A program made the translations under genes and the position numbers. Under the pieces are notes generated by a model. The model made no database searches. It was not told the DNA's origin and saw only the letters and a list, made by a program, of their open reading frames with translations. Shown here in pieces: positions 36,417-45,042 of a DNA stretch of 64,000 nucleotides. Each line of letters starts with the position of its first letter. Position 1 is the stretch's first letter. The DNA lies in contig NZ_CP125946.1 in assembly GCF_030064065.1 (NCBI RefSeq), positions 868,001 to 932,000 on the forward strand. Direction: 5' to 3'. This DNA comes from Rothia sp. SD9660Na (GTDB lineage: Bacteria; Actinomycetota; Actinomycetes; Actinomycetales; Micrococcaceae).

Positions 36417-37514
36417 ATGTCACTCGAATTCACCATCAACCGCAACCCCAACCCCGCCAGCGCCGAACGACGCGCCGAGATCCTCGCCGACCCCGGCTTC
36501 GGCAACTACTTCACCGACCACATGGTGCGCATTGACTGGCGTGGCACCCACACCGACGGCGGTGAATGGACCAACGCCCAGGTTTTGCCCTACGGCCCCC
36601 TGAGCCTGGACCCGGCGGCTTCCGTTTTCCACTACGGCCAGGAAATCTTTGAGGGCATCAAGGCTTACCGCCAGGCAGATGGGTCCATCACCACCTTCCG
36701 TCCCGAAGAGAATGCCTCCCGTCTAAATAAGTCAGCAGACCGCCTGGTGCTGCCCAACCTGCCCGAAGAACTCTTTGTTGAAGCCATCCGCCAGCTGGTC
36801 ACTATCGACGTCGACTGGGTGCCCAGCGGTGACGGTGAATCCCTCTATCTGCGCCCCTTCATGATCGCCACCGAGGCTTTCTTGGGCATCCGCCCGTCGC
36901 ACGAGGTCTCCTTCTTCATCATTGCGTCCCCCGCCGGTAACTACTTCGGCACCCCCAAGCCCGTCGATATCTGGCTTTCGACCACCTACGCCCGCGCTGG
37001 CGTGGGCGGCACCGGCGAGGCCAAGTGCGGCGGCAACTACGCGGCCTCTCTGGCCGCCCAGCTGGAGGGCGAGGCCAACGGTTGCAAGCAGGTCATCTTC
37101 AAGGACCCCAACCGCGATGACGCCATTGAAGAGCTGGGCGGCATGAACGTTTTCTTCGTTTACAAGGACGGACGCATCGTCACCCCCGAGCTGACCGGCA
37201 CGATTCTGCGCGGTGTGACCCGTAAGTCCATCATCAAGCTGGCTGAGGATCGCGGCCACACCGTGGAGGAACGCAAGATTACCCTGAGCGAGTGGCGTGA
37301 GGGCGTAGCAAGCGGTGAGATTACCGAGATTTTCGCCTGTGGCACTGCTGCTGTGATTACCCCCGTGGGTAAGCTCAAGGCCGCTGACTTTGAGATTCCT
37401 TCGGCATCAGGTGCGGACGGCGGCGAGGTCACTATGGCCCTGCGTCAAGAGCTGGTTGGTATTCAGACCGGTAAGGTTGAGGACCGCCTGGGCTGGAACG
37501 TGAAGCTGGTCTAG
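36417..37514 (+). CDS. ilvE: Branched-chain amino acid aminotransferase
   Basis: A 365-residue fold-type IV PLP aminotransferase that makes valine, leucine and isoleucine from their keto acids. VFHYGQEIFEGIKAYRQADG and the later YLRPFMIATEAFLG are family blocks; the catalytic lysine lies in GTGEAKCGGNYAASL, and EIFACGTAAVITPVG is near the C-terminus. Two ATGs compete, 36411 and 36417; GAAGG sits 1 nt before the first but 7 nt before the second, so I choose 36417. It is a single-gene unit ending in a strong terminator. Confidence 0.95.
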   Translation: MSLEFTINRNPNPASAERRAEILADPGFGNYFTDHMVRIDWRGTHTDGGEWTNAQVLPYGPLSLDPAASVFHYGQEIFEGIKAYRQADGSITTFRPEENASRLNKSADRLVLPNLPEELFVEAIRQLVTIDVDWVPSGDGESLYLRPFMIATEAFLGIRPSHEVSFFIIASPAGNYFGTPKPVDIWLSTTYARAGVGGTGEAKCGGNYAASLAAQLEGEANGCKQVIFKDPNRDDAIEELGGMNVFFVYKDGRIVTPELTGTILRGVTRKSIIKLAEDRGHTVEERKITLSEWREGVASGEITEIFACGTAAVITPVGKLKAADFEIPSASGADGGEVTMALRQELVGIQTGKVEDRLGWNVKLV

Positions 37515-37555
37515 TCTTCCTTTTTCCGGCTGCCCCTCAAGGGGACCAGATTTTC

Positions 37556-37588
37556 AAAAAAGGACCGCATATTTTGCGGTCCTTTTTT
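37556..37588. terminator. Bidirectional terminator between ilvE and the ABC-F gene
   Basis: AAAAAAGGACCGCA (37556-37569) and TGCGGTCCTTTTTT (37575-37588) pair perfectly around TATTT. An outer CAAGGGGACC/GGTCCCCTTG pairing nests around it. A- and T-runs serve both convergent genes. Confidence 0.9.
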
Positions 37589-37610
37589 GGTTTTGCGGTC
37601 CCCTTGCTGG

Positions 37611-39302
37611 TTAGGTCAGGGCGGGCAGTGTCAGGACGCCCGTCAGGCCTAGTTGCGCGCAAAAGGCTTCGTCGTGACTGACGACCAGGAGGGCCCCCTC
37701 ATAGGAGGCTAGCGCCTGCACTAGCCAGTCCACCGAGGCCATATCGAGGTTGTTGGTGGGTTCATCGAGAATCAGCAGCTGGGGTGCCGGGCTGGCCAAG
37801 AGGACGGTTGCTAGGGCCACGCGGAATCGCTCACCGCCGGAGAGTACTCCCACGGGCAGGTGCACCCGTTCTCGGCGGAAGAGCAGTCGGGCTAGGTCGT
37901 CGCGCACCTGCTGTTCGGTCAGCGTCGGGTTGGCTTCCATGACCAGTTGCAGCATGCTTTGGTCCTGGGGGAGGGCCAGCCGTTGGGGCAGGTAGCCGGT
38001 GTTCGCTACCCGGTAGTCGCAGGTGTAGCGAGCGGTGTCGGTTGCCTGGGCATCTCCCATAATTGCCCTCAGAAGGGTGCTCTTACCTGACCCGTTAGCT
38101 CCGGCCAGCCGCAGGCGCTCTGGGCCCTGGACAATCAGCCGCTCAGGCAGGGGAGTAGCCGCTGTCGCTCCGTCATCCGCCTGCTCCTGCTCACCCTGGT
38201 AGGGGCTGGCGTCCGCACTGGTACCCTGCCGTAGAGTTAGCTCCAGCACCCGCTTACCTGCTGGCACCTGGGTGCCGGGCAGGTCAAGATAGATGGCCTG
38301 GTCCTCGCGGATATCCCGTTCCCGGGCCTTCCGGGTTGCAGTAGCAGCGTCAAGTCTGCCCTGGTGGGTCTGCCGAACCTTAGCGGCTGACCGCTGGGCT
38401 GAGGAAGCAGCCAGCCCCATCGACATACGCGAGCCCCGCCGGTTAGCCTGGGCGGTCGCCCCAGCCCGGGCTGCGCGCGCCAACTTGGTTTCTGCCTCGA
38501 TACGCTCCCGGTTTTCCTGCCGCTCAACCTGCTTGGCCTCGCGCAGGTGGCGGGCGGCAGCGTCCTGCTCGCTGTCGATGGCCTGCCGGTAGGCGCTGTA
38601 GTTACCGGTGAAAGAGCGCAGGGCCCCCTGCCTGAGTTCCAGCACTTCATCGACCCGCTCGAGTAGGTCGCGGTCGTGACTGACCACGAGCACGGGGCAG
38701 GGCAGACTGTCTAAGAACCGGTAGAGGGTGGCGCGGGCGTTGGCGTCAAGGTTGTTGGTGGGCTCATCCAATAGTAGGACGTCGGGGCGGGTGGCAACTA
38801 GGGCTGTGAGGGCTGCGGTGACGGCCTCGCCACCTGAGAGCATGCCGATGGTACGCCGCATGAGGGCGTGGGCGTCGGTAGTGGTTAGGGCGGGAGAGAA
38901 GCCGGACGCGGCCAGGGTAGCCTGGGCTTGCTCGGCGGCGTCCCAGTTATCACCGATCCGGTCGTAGAGCTCTTCTGAGTAGTCGCCGGCTTCTAGCACG
39001 GTGAGGGCGTCGAGGACCTCGGTGATAGCGAAGAGGTCGGCGATGGTGGTCTGCGGGGTGAGTCCTAAATCCTGGGGCAGGTAGGCGACGGTACCGGGCC
39101 GGCTGATGCTGCCACTCGTTGGTTCTAGGGTGCCAGCTAAAAGCTTGAGCAGGGTTGATTTGCCGGAGCCGTTATCGCCAATGAGAGCTGTAACCGGGGC
39201 ACTGACAGCGCCGGTGAGGTTTTCAAAGCAGGGGGTGCCGTCGGGCCAGGTCAGGCTGAGGCTGTTAAAAGAAAGGTGGGGCTCAGATACGGAAATAGGC
39301 AT
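37611..39302 (-). CDS. ABC-F family ATPase (ribosome-associated type)
   Basis: A 563-residue protein with two ABC domains and no membrane segment. Domain 1 has GDNGSGKST, MLSGGEAVTAAL and LLLDEPTNNLD. A charged linker of about 80 residues (EQDAAARHLREAKQVERQEN) follows. Domain 2 has GANGSGKST, LSGGERFRVALATVLL and LLILDEPTNNLD. ABC-F proteins act at the ribosomal E site; some are translation factors (EttA-like) and others protect against macrolides, lincosamides or pleuromutilins. Which applies cannot be told from the sequence. I use the ATG at 39302; an in-frame ATG 15 nt upstream is possible. An upstream hairpin may be an attenuator. Confidence 0.82.
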   Translation of the reverse strand: MPISVSEPHLSFNSLSLTWPDGTPCFENLTGAVSAPVTALIGDNGSGKSTLLKLLAGTLEPTSGSISRPGTVAYLPQDLGLTPQTTIADLFAITEVLDALTVLEAGDYSEELYDRIGDNWDAAEQAQATLAASGFSPALTTTDAHALMRRTIGMLSGGEAVTAALTALVATRPDVLLLDEPTNNLDANARATLYRFLDSLPCPVLVVSHDRDLLERVDEVLELRQGALRSFTGNYSAYRQAIDSEQDAAARHLREAKQVERQENRERIEAETKLARAARAGATAQANRRGSRMSMGLAASSAQRSAAKVRQTHQGRLDAATATRKARERDIREDQAIYLDLPGTQVPAGKRVLELTLRQGTSADASPYQGEQEQADDGATAATPLPERLIVQGPERLRLAGANGSGKSTLLRAIMGDAQATDTARYTCDYRVANTGYLPQRLALPQDQSMLQLVMEANPTLTEQQVRDDLARLLFRRERVHLPVGVLSGGERFRVALATVLLASPAPQLLILDEPTNNLDMASVDWLVQALASYEGALLVVSHDEAFCAQLGLTGVLTLPALT

Positions 39303-39338
39303 GAGGGTGCGATCCATTCAGCGTCAAAGAGGTGAAGT

Positions 39339-39366
39339 GCTGAAAACCGCGGTGAGGGGTTTCAGC
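39339..39366 (-). promoter_or_regulatory. Leader hairpin upstream of the ABC-F gene
   Basis: GCTGAAA and TTTCAGC (7-bp arms, GC-rich loop that extends the pairing) lie about 40-65 nt before the ABC-F start. Antibiotic-responsive ABC-F genes are often controlled by leader attenuation, so this position is suggestive. No leader peptide was confirmed. Confidence 0.3.
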
Positions 39367-39575
39367 GTGGTCTAGAGAGCCGCTGAAAAATCCACTGGAA
39401 TGCCTTCCCTAGGGGGGGGATATGCCGGTGTCAGTCTAGAAAAATATGATGGGTGCTGTCAATCCCTTACCCCTTCTAAATTTAAGGACTATGGGGGGGC
39501 AGGCTGGGCGACGATATGTGTGAGATAGTCTAGGCAACGTCATACAAGGGTAATACACTGGCGGTAGGAGGAAGC

Positions 39576-39848
39576 ATGTCTACATCAACTATTAGTGTTC
39601 GTACTGATTCGGCCGTTAATGGCGAGGCTGAGGAGCTTTTCGCTGAGCTTGGCTTGAACCTTTCAACGGCTGTCAACATGTTTTTACGGCAGAGTATCCT
39701 GGAGCGCCGTATCCCCTTTGAAGTGACGACTAACGTGCCGACAGCGGAGACCGTTGCCTCGATCGAAGAGGGGCGCAGGCTCTTGGTCGACGATAGGGCG
39801 GAGACTTTCGAGAGCGTCGAGGCGCTGAGAAAAGCTCTAGACGTATGA
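39576..39848 (+). CDS. RelB/DinJ-family antitoxin
   Basis: A 90-residue antitoxin. The N-terminal STSTISVRTDSAVNGEAEELFAELGLNLSTAVNMFLRQSI is the ribbon-helix-helix DNA-binding domain typical of DinJ/RelB. The acidic C-terminal part (EEGRRLLVDDRAETFESVEAL) would wrap the toxin. AGGAGG 4 nt before the ATG is among the best ribosome sites in the window. Its stop overlaps the toxin ATG (ATGA). The toxin gene is frameshifted, so this antitoxin may now be unpartnered. It stands at the left border of a region of divergent composition, in line with transfer. Confidence 0.88.
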   Translation: MSTSTISVRTDSAVNGEAEELFAELGLNLSTAVNMFLRQSILERRIPFEVTTNVPTAETVASIEEGRRLLVDDRAETFESVEALRKALDV

Positions 39849-40130
39849 CGACTTACCACATCAGTGTAACGTCTGCCTTTAAGTAAAGAACTGAAGCGTG
39901 CGAAGAAGCGTGGCAAGAACCTGGACAAATTTTTCCACATCGTTAATCTTCTGGCTACAGAGCAAGAGTTACCTCCCCGAGACAGAGACCATGCGCCTAC
40001 TGGGAATTTTTCAGGCATGAGAGGGTGCCACATTGCGCCGGACTGGTTGCTCATCTATGAAAAAGACGATGGTGTTTTGGCCCTGTTGCTGATCCGAACC
40101 GGCTCTCACTCAGACTTATTCAAGGAGTAG
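39845..40130 (+). pseudogene. YafQ/RelE-type toxin, disrupted by a one-base frameshift
   Basis: The frame opens MTTYHISVTSAFK and meets TAA at 39884-39886. Dropping a single T at 39884 restores an uninterrupted frame to TAG at 40130, encoding a toxin of about 94 residues: FKKELKRAKKRGKN, RDHAPTGNFSGMRGC, HIAPDWLLIY, LIRTGSHSDLF. These hold counterparts of the YafQ mRNA-interferase residues: His in RDHAP, CHIAPDW, and the terminal GSHSDLF. All catalytic elements lie after the break, so no active toxin is made from the standard frame. Programmed frameshifting or a sequencing error are the alternatives. The start overlaps the antitoxin stop. Confidence 0.85.
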
Positions 40131-40139
40131 CTAATCACC

Positions 40140-41807
40140 GTGTTCCACGTGAAGCCCCAAGGCCGGGTGGGTTCCTCTACGCTTTCTGGTCCCTTCTGGT
40201 ATTTAATTGGGCTTATGCCAGACACATTAGACGCACACATGATAGCAACATACAAGACCGAGAATACAGCCCGACGCGGAAGGGGTGGAAACAAGTTCCT
40301 AGCCTGGACATGGGGTATAGGAGCCGCCATCTTTGGGTGGCTTGCAGTCCCGAGAGACTACCGGAACTTTACGTGGGATGATCTGTTCGGTCTAGGCCCG
40401 GTATCTGCGCTTGGGACGGGTGTGCTTGCCTATTGTTTGGCTTGGAAATTCTCAGGAAGGAAACCTAAAGAGCAAGCAGAACAAAATGGCAACCAGCTCT
40501 ACCGGATTGTGAAGGTAGTACTCCCAGTTATCTTCCTGCTATTAGCAATCTCCACCCTGTTTCTGACACTTGCTACCTTCAATGGCGATTGGGTAGAAGC
40601 CCGCCAGGGGCTGTTTACTGTATTTGCGGCTCTGATTGCAGCTGCGGGCGCTTTCGTCTCTGTAGTGGTCAGCTACCAAATAAGTGAAGAAAACCGTAAA
40701 CTCCAACGTGAGCTAGAAACAAAGAAGCAGGACGCTGAGCTGATTAAGACCCTCAATGATCGTCTTCATGATATTCTAGAGCGTCGCTATAGCGAGGATG
40801 TTGATCAAAAGTGTGCTAGTTACTTTCAGTTGGCGACTCTATATAAAGATTGGGAGGCTCTGTCGGAATCTTCTGCTTTGGTTGAGAATCAAAAAAATAA
40901 TCAGCAGAATGGTATCTTGAGGGCTCTTTTTGGTGTCTATCTTGAGAGGAGTGATCTGCGAAGTGAACAAGAACAAAGAGTTCTTAACTTAGTCATTAAG
41001 GATATTTTTCCCATTTATGATAACTCTGAATTAGAAGAATGGGATCCTGATAATATACCTGAATGTCTGGGCTGTAGTATTGATGTTTCGCGTGATTTGA
41101 GCTATCTTGATTTGAGGGAGCTCAATCTCTCCAATGTGTGTCTGAATGGTTCCAACTTGGATTTTGCAAACTTGGAAGGGGCGGTGTTGAGCGGTTCTCA
41201 TATGAAGGGTGCGGATTTGAGGGGCGTGCGTTTCGGTTTCGAAGGTGATTTACAGGGATTGGAGCACGTTTGGCTTTATGGTATCCATCTGCAGGAAGCT
41301 AAACTTAATAATGCATATTTAAAAAAGGCCATCTTGAAGTACTCTAATCTTAAAGGTGCCATTCTTGATAATGCGAATATGCAGGGTGCTGATTTATATA
41401 AATCTTGTTTAAATAATGCTAGCTTGAGTTATTCCAGGCTTGAAAAATCTAGTGCTCAAAAGGTGCGATTTAAGAATACTAACTTGGATAACACTTATTT
41501 TAATGAGGCTAGTTTGCAAAATTCCTATTTCAATGACGCTGTTATGTATGGAACGCGTCTTAATTATGCACATATTGACGGATGTGATTTGACTGGTGCT
41601 GATATGGAATACGCACATATTGAACATGTTCCCCTCATTAGAGATTCTTCAAGCAGTTCTCAAAAAAGATATAATTTTATTAATCAGTTTAAGGTTGCCA
41701 AAACTCTTCCTAATGATCTTCATATTTGGGTGGGTAGGTCTAAATTTCTTGAACATATTAAAGGTGCCCACAAGAAATATTGGGAAGAAAAGAAAAAGAG
41801 TCAGTAA
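40140..41807 (+). CDS. Membrane-anchored pentapeptide-repeat protein
   Basis: A protein of up to 555 residues. The N-terminal third has four hydrophobic segments in two pairs (WGIGAAIFGWLAV, LGTGVLAYCLAW; VVLPVIFLLLAISTLFL, FAALIAAAGAFVSVVVSYQ). A coiled-coil-like linker (ENRKLQRELETKKQDAELIK) leads to about 170 residues of A(D/N)LxX repeats such as SNLDFANLEGAVL, ILDNANMQGADLYK and CDLTGADMEY, forming a right-handed beta-helix. From about 40740 the DNA turns strikingly AT-rich with AAT, TTT and GAT codons, unlike all neighbours: a sign of acquisition. The start is uncertain: GTG at 40140 (AAGGAG 12 nt upstream, coupled to the toxin) or ATG at 40215. Function unknown. Confidence 0.8.
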   Translation: MFHVKPQGRVGSSTLSGPFWYLIGLMPDTLDAHMIATYKTENTARRGRGGNKFLAWTWGIGAAIFGWLAVPRDYRNFTWDDLFGLGPVSALGTGVLAYCLAWKFSGRKPKEQAEQNGNQLYRIVKVVLPVIFLLLAISTLFLTLATFNGDWVEARQGLFTVFAALIAAAGAFVSVVVSYQISEENRKLQRELETKKQDAELIKTLNDRLHDILERRYSEDVDQKCASYFQLATLYKDWEALSESSALVENQKNNQQNGILRALFGVYLERSDLRSEQEQRVLNLVIKDIFPIYDNSELEEWDPDNIPECLGCSIDVSRDLSYLDLRELNLSNVCLNGSNLDFANLEGAVLSGSHMKGADLRGVRFGFEGDLQGLEHVWLYGIHLQEAKLNNAYLKKAILKYSNLKGAILDNANMQGADLYKSCLNNASLSYSRLEKSSAQKVRFKNTNLDNTYFNEASLQNSYFNDAVMYGTRLNYAHIDGCDLTGADMEYAHIEHVPLIRDSSSSSQKRYNFINQFKVAKTLPNDLHIWVGRSKFLEHIKGAHKKYWEEKKKSQ

Positions 41808-41932
41808 GCAAACCCGAGCCTTTCCCGGCTCTTGCCGTCCTGTTACCTTATCCCTGGGCTAGTCCGCCCCAACCCTGCCCGTCGTCCCCTTCTTCCTAGA
41901 AGCTGGCTGGGGGAGTCCGGTAGTCTAGAACC

Positions 41933-42709
41933 ATGCGCATTGCCCGATTTACCGTAGACGATACCCTGCACTTTGGGCTGGTTGAAGGTGAGCCCGGCGA
42001 AGAGACCATCACCGTTCTCTCCGGCGACCCCTTCTACACCGGCATTAACCCCACCGACAAGCGATACCCCCTAGCGGACGTCCGCCTGCTTGCCCCCATC
42101 ATCCCCCGCTCCAAGGTCATTGGTGTGGCCCGCAACTGGCGCGAACACGCCAGCGAACTGGGCAACGAAACCCCCACCACCCCCCAATTCTTCTTCAAGC
42201 CCAACACCTCCGTCATCGGCCCCGGCGACCCCATCGCCCTGCCCGAATGGTCAGACAACGTCTCCTTCGAAGGTGAGCTCGCCGTCGTCATCGGCCGCAT
42301 CGCCAAGTCCGTGCCCCTGGACCGCGTACCCGAAGTTATCTACGGCTTCACCGTTGCCAACGACCTGACCGCCCGCGACGCCCAAAAAACCGACATCCAG
42401 TGGGCCCGCGCCAAGGGCTTCGACGGTGCCTGCCCCCTGGGCCCCTGGATCGAAACCGAGCTGGACGCCGACGACCTCACCATCCAAACCTGGGTTGACG
42501 GCGACCTCAAACAGGACGGCACCACCGCCGACATGGTTTTCTCCGTCGCCGAACTCGTCGCCGCCGCCAGCGAATACTTCACCCTGCTACCCGGCGACGT
42601 GATTCTCACCGGTACCCCCGCAGGGGTAGGACGCCTGAGCGCAGGTAACGAGGTTGAGATTGAGGTTGAGGGTATCGGCTCCCTCATCAACACCGTCCGC
42701 GCCGAGTAA
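41933..42709 (+). CDS. Fumarylacetoacetate hydrolase (FAH) family protein
   Basis: A 258-residue FAH-fold enzyme. The middle part has [34 protein letters not shown] and the metal-binding [26 protein letters not shown] and [11 protein letters not shown] complete the family set. Members hydrolyse or decarboxylate C-C bonds in acylpyruvates or 2-hydroxyhepta-dienedioate. Many actinobacteria carry this gene just before gltX, where the role may be oxaloacetate decarboxylation or acylpyruvate clean-up; that is inference. TAGTCT (41921-41926) lies 6 nt before the ATG, giving a leaderless start. It is followed by gltX after 49 bp. Confidence 0.88.
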   Translation: MRIARFTVDDTLHFGLVEGEPGEETITVLSGDPFYTGINPTDKRYPLADVRLLAPIIPRSKVIGVARNWREHASELGNETPTTPQFFFKPNTSVIGPGDPIALPEWSDNVSFEGELAVVIGRIAKSVPLDRVPEVIYGFTVANDLTARDAQKTDIQWARAKGFDGACPLGPWIETELDADDLTIQTWVDGDLKQDGTTADMVFSVAELVAAASEYFTLLPGDVILTGTPAGVGRLSAGNEVEIEVEGIGSLINTVRAE

Positions 42710-42758
42710 ACTAGAACCTACGAATAGCTTTCAACTAGAAAGGGATGTGCCCGCATCC

Positions 42759-44273
42759 ATGAGTGATTACGCTCTGAAACTCAACGACCCCAGCGAGACC
42801 CGCGTCCGCTTCTGCCCCTCACCCACCGGCACCCCGCACGTGGGCATGGTGCGCACCGCCCTCTTCAACTGGGCCTACGCCAAGCACACCGGCGGCACCA
42901 TGGTCTTCCGCATCGAAGACACCGACGCCGCCCGCGACTCCGAAGAATCCTTCAACCAGGTGCTCGAATCCCTGCAGTGGCTGGGCATCAACTGGGATGA
43001 AGGCGTTGGCATTGGCGGCCCCCACGAGCCCTACCGCCAGTCAGAGCGCATGGATATCTACGCTGAGGTGGTCGAAAAGCTCAAGGCCGGTGGCTTCATC
43101 TACGAGGACTTCTCAACCCCCGAAGAGGTTGAAGAGCGCCACAAGGCTAAGGGCGAAGACCCCAAGCTGGGCTACGACAACTTTGACCGCGACCTGACCG
43201 AAGAGCAGAAGGCCGCCTACCGGGCTGAGGGCCGCACCCCCGTGCTGCGCCTGCGCATGCCCGATGAAGACATCACCTTCCATGACTTAGTGCGTGGCGA
43301 CATCACCTTCAAGGCCGGCTCTGTACCCGACTTCGTGGTCGTCCGCGCCAACGGCAAGCCCCTCTACACCCTGGTCAATCCCGTGGACGACGCGCTCATG
43401 GGCATTACCCACGTACTGCGCGGCGAGGACCTGCTGTCATCGACCCCCCGCCAGATTGCCCTCTACCGGGCCCTGGTCGAGGTTGGCGTCACCAGCTTTA
43501 TCCCCGAATTTGGCCACCTGCCCTACGTCATGGGCCAGGGTAACAAGAAGCTCTCCAAGCGCGACCCCGAGTCAAGCCTCTACAACCTGCTGGATGCCGG
43601 TTTCATCAAGGAAGGCCTGCTCAACTACCTCTCCCTGCTGGGCTGGTCCCTCTCCCACGACGAAGACATCTTCACCATGGACCAGATGGTGGCTGCCTTC
43701 GACATCAAGGACGTTCTGGCCAACCCCGCCCGCTTCGACCTAAAGAAGGCAGAAGCTATTAACGGCACCCACATCCGCCTGCTGGAGGCAGAGGACTTTC
43801 GCAACCGCCTGGTTCCCTTCCTGCATAAGGCGCAGCTGGTTTCCGCTGAGAGCTTCGAGAATCTGACCGAGCGCGAGCAGGCCATTCTGACCGAGGCAGC
43901 CCCTCTGGTTCAGGAGCGCATGCAGCTTCTGGGTGAGGCCCCCGGCCTGCTGGGCTTCCTCTTTACTGCCGATGAGAACATCGAGGTAGCCGAGGATGCC
44001 GCCAAGCAGCTCAAGGAGTCAGCACCGGCAGTTCTCGATGCGGCGATCACCGCAGTCGAGGGCCTGACAGACTTCTCTGCCGCCACCATCGAAGCTGCCC
44101 TGCGCGAAGCTATCGTTGATGGCCTTGAGATCAAGCCCCGCCTTGCCTTCGGCCCGGTGCGCACCGCCATGAGCGGCCAGCGCATCTCACCGCCTCTCTT
44201 TGAATCCATGGAGATTCTGGGTAAGGAATCTTCCCTGGCCCGCCTGAAGAAGCTCCGCGCTTCCCTGGCCTAA
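42759..44273 (+). CDS. gltX: Glutamyl-tRNA synthetase
   Basis: A 504-residue class Ic synthetase. The HIGH-type motif [24 protein letters not shown] lies near the N-terminus, and the KMSKS-type loop is [12 protein letters not shown] near residue 265; the helical anticodon-binding domain follows. In most actinobacteria, which lack GlnRS, this enzyme charges both tRNA-Glu and tRNA-Gln, the latter being corrected by GatCAB. The tRNA-Gln and two tRNA-Glu genes immediately downstream fit that dual role. I start at 42759, which follows AAAGGGA at a long spacing; upstream in-frame codons overlap the FAH gene. Confidence 0.95.
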   Translation: MSDYALKLNDPSETRVRFCPSPTGTPHVGMVRTALFNWAYAKHTGGTMVFRIEDTDAARDSEESFNQVLESLQWLGINWDEGVGIGGPHEPYRQSERMDIYAEVVEKLKAGGFIYEDFSTPEEVEERHKAKGEDPKLGYDNFDRDLTEEQKAAYRAEGRTPVLRLRMPDEDITFHDLVRGDITFKAGSVPDFVVVRANGKPLYTLVNPVDDALMGITHVLRGEDLLSSTPRQIALYRALVEVGVTSFIPEFGHLPYVMGQGNKKLSKRDPESSLYNLLDAGFIKEGLLNYLSLLGWSLSHDEDIFTMDQMVAAFDIKDVLANPARFDLKKAEAINGTHIRLLEAEDFRNRLVPFLHKAQLVSAESFENLTEREQAILTEAAPLVQERMQLLGEAPGLLGFLFTADENIEVAEDAAKQLKESAPAVLDAAITAVEGLTDFSAATIEAALREAIVDGLEIKPRLAFGPVRTAMSGQRISPPLFESMEILGKESSLARLKKLRASLA

Positions 44274-44295
44274 AAAATTTCGAGGTTTAGCTCAC

Positions 44296-44343
44296 GCACC
44301 GCCCCGTTTCCCTGTCTTCAGCAGGGAAGCGGGGCGGTGCTTT
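44296..44343 (+). terminator. Terminator of gltX
   Basis: GCACCGCCCC (44296-44305) pairs with GGGGCGGTGC (44331-44340), and an inner TTTCCCTG/CAGGGAA stem extends it to about 18 bp. TTTC follows. Confidence 0.85.
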
Positions 44344-44497
44344 CTTCCTGCCAGATGCGGGTAAAAGGGGTGTGCGAGGACGCCAGGAGCGGCTTTTTCA
44401 GGAATTTTTACAAAAATTTTGGGGCCAAAAACCGCTAGAAATAAGGCTAAACACGAGGTGAACTACTTGAATGTGAGCCAGCTCTACAGATTTCAAG

Positions 44498-44526
44498 TTG
44501 CATACCCTCAAAAGCTCGTATAGAGT
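44498..44526 (+). promoter_or_regulatory. Promoter of the tRNA-Gln/tRNA-Glu unit
   Basis: TTGCAT (44498-44503), 17 bp, TAGAGT (44521-44526). The -35 box is the same as in both tRNA-Lys promoters. The rest of the 238-bp gap from the gltX terminator is AT-rich and shows nothing else clear. Confidence 0.65.
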
Positions 44527-44581
44527 TATTACTCGTTGCGGCGATGACTTCCGAAAGGAAACAAGCCGGAGCAAATAATAA

Positions 44582-44653
44582 TGGGATATGGTGTAATTGG
44601 CAACACTACGGTTTCTGGTACCGTCATTCTAGGTTCGAGTCCTGGTATCCCAG
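44582..44653 (+). tRNA. tRNA-Gln (anticodon CTG)
   Basis: A 72-nt tRNA. Acceptor TGGGATA/TATCCCA. Anticodon stem ACGGT/ACCGT around TTCTGGT gives CTG, reading CAG. T-arm CTAGG/CCTGG includes one G-U pair. Discriminator G; no CCA encoded. Confidence 0.93.
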
Positions 44654-44678
44654 CGAACATCTTGATTCAAGATGTTAC

Positions 44679-44751
44679 GGCCCCATCGTATAGCGGCCTA
44701 GTACTCCGCCCTCTCACGGCGGCAACACCGGTTCAAATCCGGTTGGGGTCA
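44679..44751 (+). tRNA. tRNA-Glu (anticodon CTC), copy 1
   Basis: A 73-nt tRNA. Acceptor GGCCCCA/TGGGGTC with a terminal G-C pair. Anticodon stem CCGCC/GGCGG around CTCTCAC gives CTC, reading GAG. T-loop GTTCAAATC. It is 25 bp after tRNA-Gln and is probably processed from the same transcript. Confidence 0.95.
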
Positions 44752-44757
44752 CAGACT

Positions 44758-44794
44758 AAAATCTCTCGCTTCATTCGAAGCGGGGGATTTTTTT
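44758..44794 (+). terminator. Terminator after tRNA-Glu copy 1
   Basis: AAATCTCTCGCTTC pairs with GAAGCGGGGGATTT (14 bp including G-U pairs, loop ATTC), then a T-run. Confidence 0.88.
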
Positions 44795-44892
44795 ATGCCT
44801 GAATCTAGCCAGCCTGGGCCTGGCCTCTCCCTGGGGGTGTTCCTGGCTGGGCTTGGCAGAGTCTAGGGTAGTGCAGATTACATCTGCTCAAT

Positions 44893-44922
44893 TTGCCTGT
44901 AGGTTGATCCCTTGTGTATAGT
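44893..44922 (+). promoter_or_regulatory. Promoter of tRNA-Glu copy 2
   Basis: TTGCCT (44893-44898), 18 bp, TATAGT (44917-44922), about 40 nt before the tRNA. Confidence 0.6.
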
Positions 44923-44963
44923 TTTATCTGTTGCCGGAAACGGTAGCAGCTCGAAAGAGTTTT

Positions 44964-45036
44964 GGCCCCATCGTATAGCGGCCTAGTACTCCGCCCTCTC
45001 ACGGCGGCAACACCGGTTCAAATCCGGTTGGGGTCA
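44964..45036 (+). tRNA. tRNA-Glu (anticodon CTC), copy 2
   Basis: Identical over all 73 nt to copy 1, 285 bp downstream of it, with its own promoter and terminator. Flanks are not related beyond a few bases, so this is an older or more rearranged duplication than the tRNA-Lys pair. Confidence 0.95.
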
Positions 45037-45042
45037 CAGGCT

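Noticed and set aside
39303..41932. Prophage or integrative element at the TA/pentapeptide island
   Set aside because: No integrase, transposase, att repeats or phage structural genes; only composition and the TA remnant suggest transfer.
44581..44802. Plus-strand frame starting at 44581
   Set aside because: It translates straight through tRNA-Gln and tRNA-Glu and their terminator.
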